64,000 nucleotides of DNA from Clostridium sp. AF27-2AA. GTDB taxonomy: Bacteria; Bacillota; Clostridia; Lachnospirales; Lachnospiraceae. Shown here one piece after another: positions 62,058 through 64,000 of this stretch (the first letter of the stretch is position 1; each line of letters opens with the position of its first letter). Both the position numbers and the translations under genes were made by a program. The notes beneath the pieces are model-generated. The model did not search any database, was not told the origin of the DNA, and saw nothing but the letters and a program-made list of their open reading frames with translations. The DNA lies in the NCBI RefSeq assembly GCF_003478505.1, contig NZ_QUFI01000005.1, forward strand, positions 1 through 64,000, in the 5' to 3' direction.

Positions 62058-62522
62058 ATGTTAATGCCGAGTATTTTTGGTGAGGATATGTTTGATGAAT
62101 TTATGAGAGGTTTCCCGTTCTTCGATAACAGCGCAGAGAACAACGTTGAGAAGAAACTATATGGTCACAACGCCAAGAACGTTATGAAAACCGATATCAA
62201 AGAGCTGGAAGGCGGCTATGAGCTGGAGATCGATCTTCCGGGATTCACGAAAGAGGAAGTCACCGCAGAACTGAAGGATGGCTATTTAACCATCAGTGCC
62301 GCTAAGGGACTTGATAAGGATGAGCAGGAGAAAGAAACCGGTAAGTACATCCGCCGCGAGCGTTATGCCGGAGCGTGCCAGCGTTCCTTCTATGTAGGTG
62401 AAGATATCACCGAGCAGGACATCAAGGCAGAATTCAAGCATGGTATGCTGAAGCTGTTTGTTCCGAAGAAGGAAGCAAAACCGGCGGTAGAAACCAAGAA
62501 ATATGTTACCATTGAAGGCTGA
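62058..62522 (+). CDS. Hsp20/alpha-crystallin small heat-shock protein (second of pair)
   Basis: Same length and architecture as the preceding gene. The upstream 25 bases with AAAGGAGAGATGACTTATG are almost identical, and long stretches of the alpha-crystallin domain match at the nucleotide level. Differences cluster near residues 18-40 and at the end. This points to a recent tandem duplication or gene conversion. A 126-base spacer without terminator separates them, so one heat-shock transcript is likely. Confidence 0.95.
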   Translation: MLMPSIFGEDMFDEFMRGFPFFDNSAENNVEKKLYGHNAKNVMKTDIKELEGGYELEIDLPGFTKEEVTAELKDGYLTISAAKGLDKDEQEKETGKYIRRERYAGACQRSFYVGEDITEQDIKAEFKHGMLKLFVPKKEAKPAVETKKYVTIEG

Positions 62523-62571
62523 TGCGTAAGCAGGATGAGATGGCAGCAGAACCGCATGAGAGAAAGTGAAT

Positions 62572-62615
62572 AAAAAGTCCACGGGCCAGTAAATGTGCTG
62601 GTCCGTGGACTTTTT
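62572..62615. terminator. Bidirectional terminator after the Hsp20 pair
   Basis: AAAAAGTCCACGG pairs with CCGTGGACTTTTT, continued by CCAG/CTGG inside, giving a long stem with T-run on both strands. Confidence 0.92.
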
Positions 62616-62848
62616 GCGTGCTTGTAAAAGCCAGCGTCCGGTTGCTGTCCCATATCTGCATTTGAAATCTTAAGAAAAAAGTTTCCTTTCTTCATAAAAC
62701 GATGACAATTTGGACACAATTTTATTGTTCAATAGGAGTGGCTGTAGAGATAGATACAGTTACAGATCGCATATGCATCAGCAGCCGGAAATGTTTTCAG
62801 ATCGAGGAAAACAAATTCCGGCTGCTGAAAAAAGAAAGGTTGGTTAAA

Positions 62849-63301
62849 ATGAAAAAAAGAGCATTGATTATGATGAGCACCGCAATGGTCATGGTATTTG
62901 CAGCAGCTTGTTCTTCAAAAAACACCCCATCTGCTACAGCAAGCGAGACAACGGCTGCAGTGGCAGAGACAACACAGCAGGAGACCACAAAGGCAGAAAG
63001 CACAACCTCTGCTGAGAGTCTGAACACAGATGAAGCAAAGGATTCAGAGGAATCTAAGGCAGATTCTGCCGCAGATCAGGAAGAAGCAAGCATGACAGGC
63101 ACGATCAGCGACATCAAGGATTTCATGTTTACCATCACATTTGATGGTCAGGATTACGGCTTCAGCTTTGATCAGAATGAGAAGCCACAGGGGTTAGACA
63201 GTGTGAAGGATGGTGATACCGTGATGGTAACCTATACCGGTACGGTAAATACCGTGGATGCCTTCACCGGAAAAATCCTTTCTGTTGAAAAAGTAGACTA
63301 A
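62849..63301 (+). CDS. Small lipoprotein of unknown function
   Basis: The lipobox-like MVFAAAC in a signal peptide (KKRALIMMSTAMVMVFAAAC) is followed by a Thr/Ala/Glu/Ser-rich linker to about residue 80. A compact C-terminal domain follows (MTGTISDIKDFMFTITFDGQ, LDSVKDGDTVMVTYTGTV) that resembles an OB-like beta fold. The ATG at 62849 has an AAAGG a little upstream. It appears monocistronic, with a terminator downstream. I do not recognise the family. Confidence 0.78.
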   Translation: MKKRALIMMSTAMVMVFAAACSSKNTPSATASETTAAVAETTQQETTKAESTTSAESLNTDEAKDSEESKADSAADQEEASMTGTISDIKDFMFTITFDGQDYGFSFDQNEKPQGLDSVKDGDTVMVTYTGTVNTVDAFTGKILSVEKVD

Positions 63302-63367
63302 GAGGAAAACGTTTGGCAGGTCTGTACAGTGAATGTTCAGATCTGCCAAATAACATTATATGCTTCA

Positions 63368-63419
63368 GGAAGCACTGTAGGAATCTACCGTAATGGTATA
63401 GCAGTTGCTTCCTTTTTTT
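63368..63419 (+). terminator. Terminator after the lipoprotein gene
   Basis: GGAAGCACTG pairs with CAGTTGCTTCC (one bulge), enclosing a second small GTAG/CTAC stem, followed by seven T residues. Confidence 0.8.

Positions 63420-64000
<581 letters not shown>

Overview
The window looks like a chromosome segment of a spore-forming gut-type Clostridia, most likely Lachnospiraceae. Pointers are an adaptor MecA gene, a CwlD-type spore-cortex amidase, MutS2, YhaM, two FMN-riboswitch/RibU pairs, a CIRCE element, AGGAGG-type ribosome binding sites, and a base composition near 50% GC by eye. No species can be named from the sequence alone. No rRNA, tRNA, CRISPR array, phage or transposase gene was seen.

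Layout. (1) 0-8 kb: mecA on the minus strand, then a soluble Ser/Thr kinase fused to a P-loop domain, a second P-loop protein and a small protein. After these come three envelope enzymes: a GH18 protein, a metallophosphoesterase lipoprotein and a CwlD-like amidase. (2) 7.8-18 kb: mostly housekeeping genes. These are riboswitch-controlled ribU, tsaC, dCMP deaminase, a DUF4080-type radical SAM protein, a 3'-5' exonuclease, a VanW protein, an AIR-synthase-like fragment, an Lrp regulator, an aminotransferase and trmL. (3) 18-27.5 kb: a sugar-phosphate-type ABC importer, a phosphohexomutase, and a lipoprotein/YesM-like kinase/YesN-like regulator trio that probably senses the same ligand. A strong promoter, operator-like repeats and a terminator just downstream look like a stand-alone small RNA. 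(4) 27.8-38.6 kb: a class III Fic AMP-transferase, a two-component system split by a cell-wall-binding protein, a roughly 200-bp palindrome, mutS2, an HtrA-like protein lacking its catalytic residues, yhaM and rlmD.

(5) 38.6-49.1 kb: an accessory block, AT-richer in its left part. It carries a two-component system with an ABC/FtsX exporter and an HxlR regulator with duplicated operators in front of two small genes. It also holds a second FMN riboswitch with ribU, a truncated flavoprotein remnant, a truncated Fe-S protein, and a macrodomain/SirTM pair of the protein ADP-ribosylation type. (6) 49-61 kb: PPK2, a DUF3842 protein, and a nickel-themed locus. That locus has a structured leader, then larE-larB-larC (nickel-pincer nucleotide synthesis, with a very His-rich LarC), then a Nik/Opp-type five-gene importer flanked by two related SAM methyltransferases. 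(7) 61-64 kb: a CIRCE-controlled tandem pair of Hsp20 genes, a small lipoprotein, and the start of glpK.

The most coherent stories are nickel acquisition coupled to the LarA cofactor pathway with two unexplained methyltransferases, sugar-phosphate uptake with its own three-part sensor, the SirTM/macrodomain pair without its usual GcvH-L and lipoate-ligase partners, and the candidate metal-regulated small RNA at 27.66-27.78 kb.
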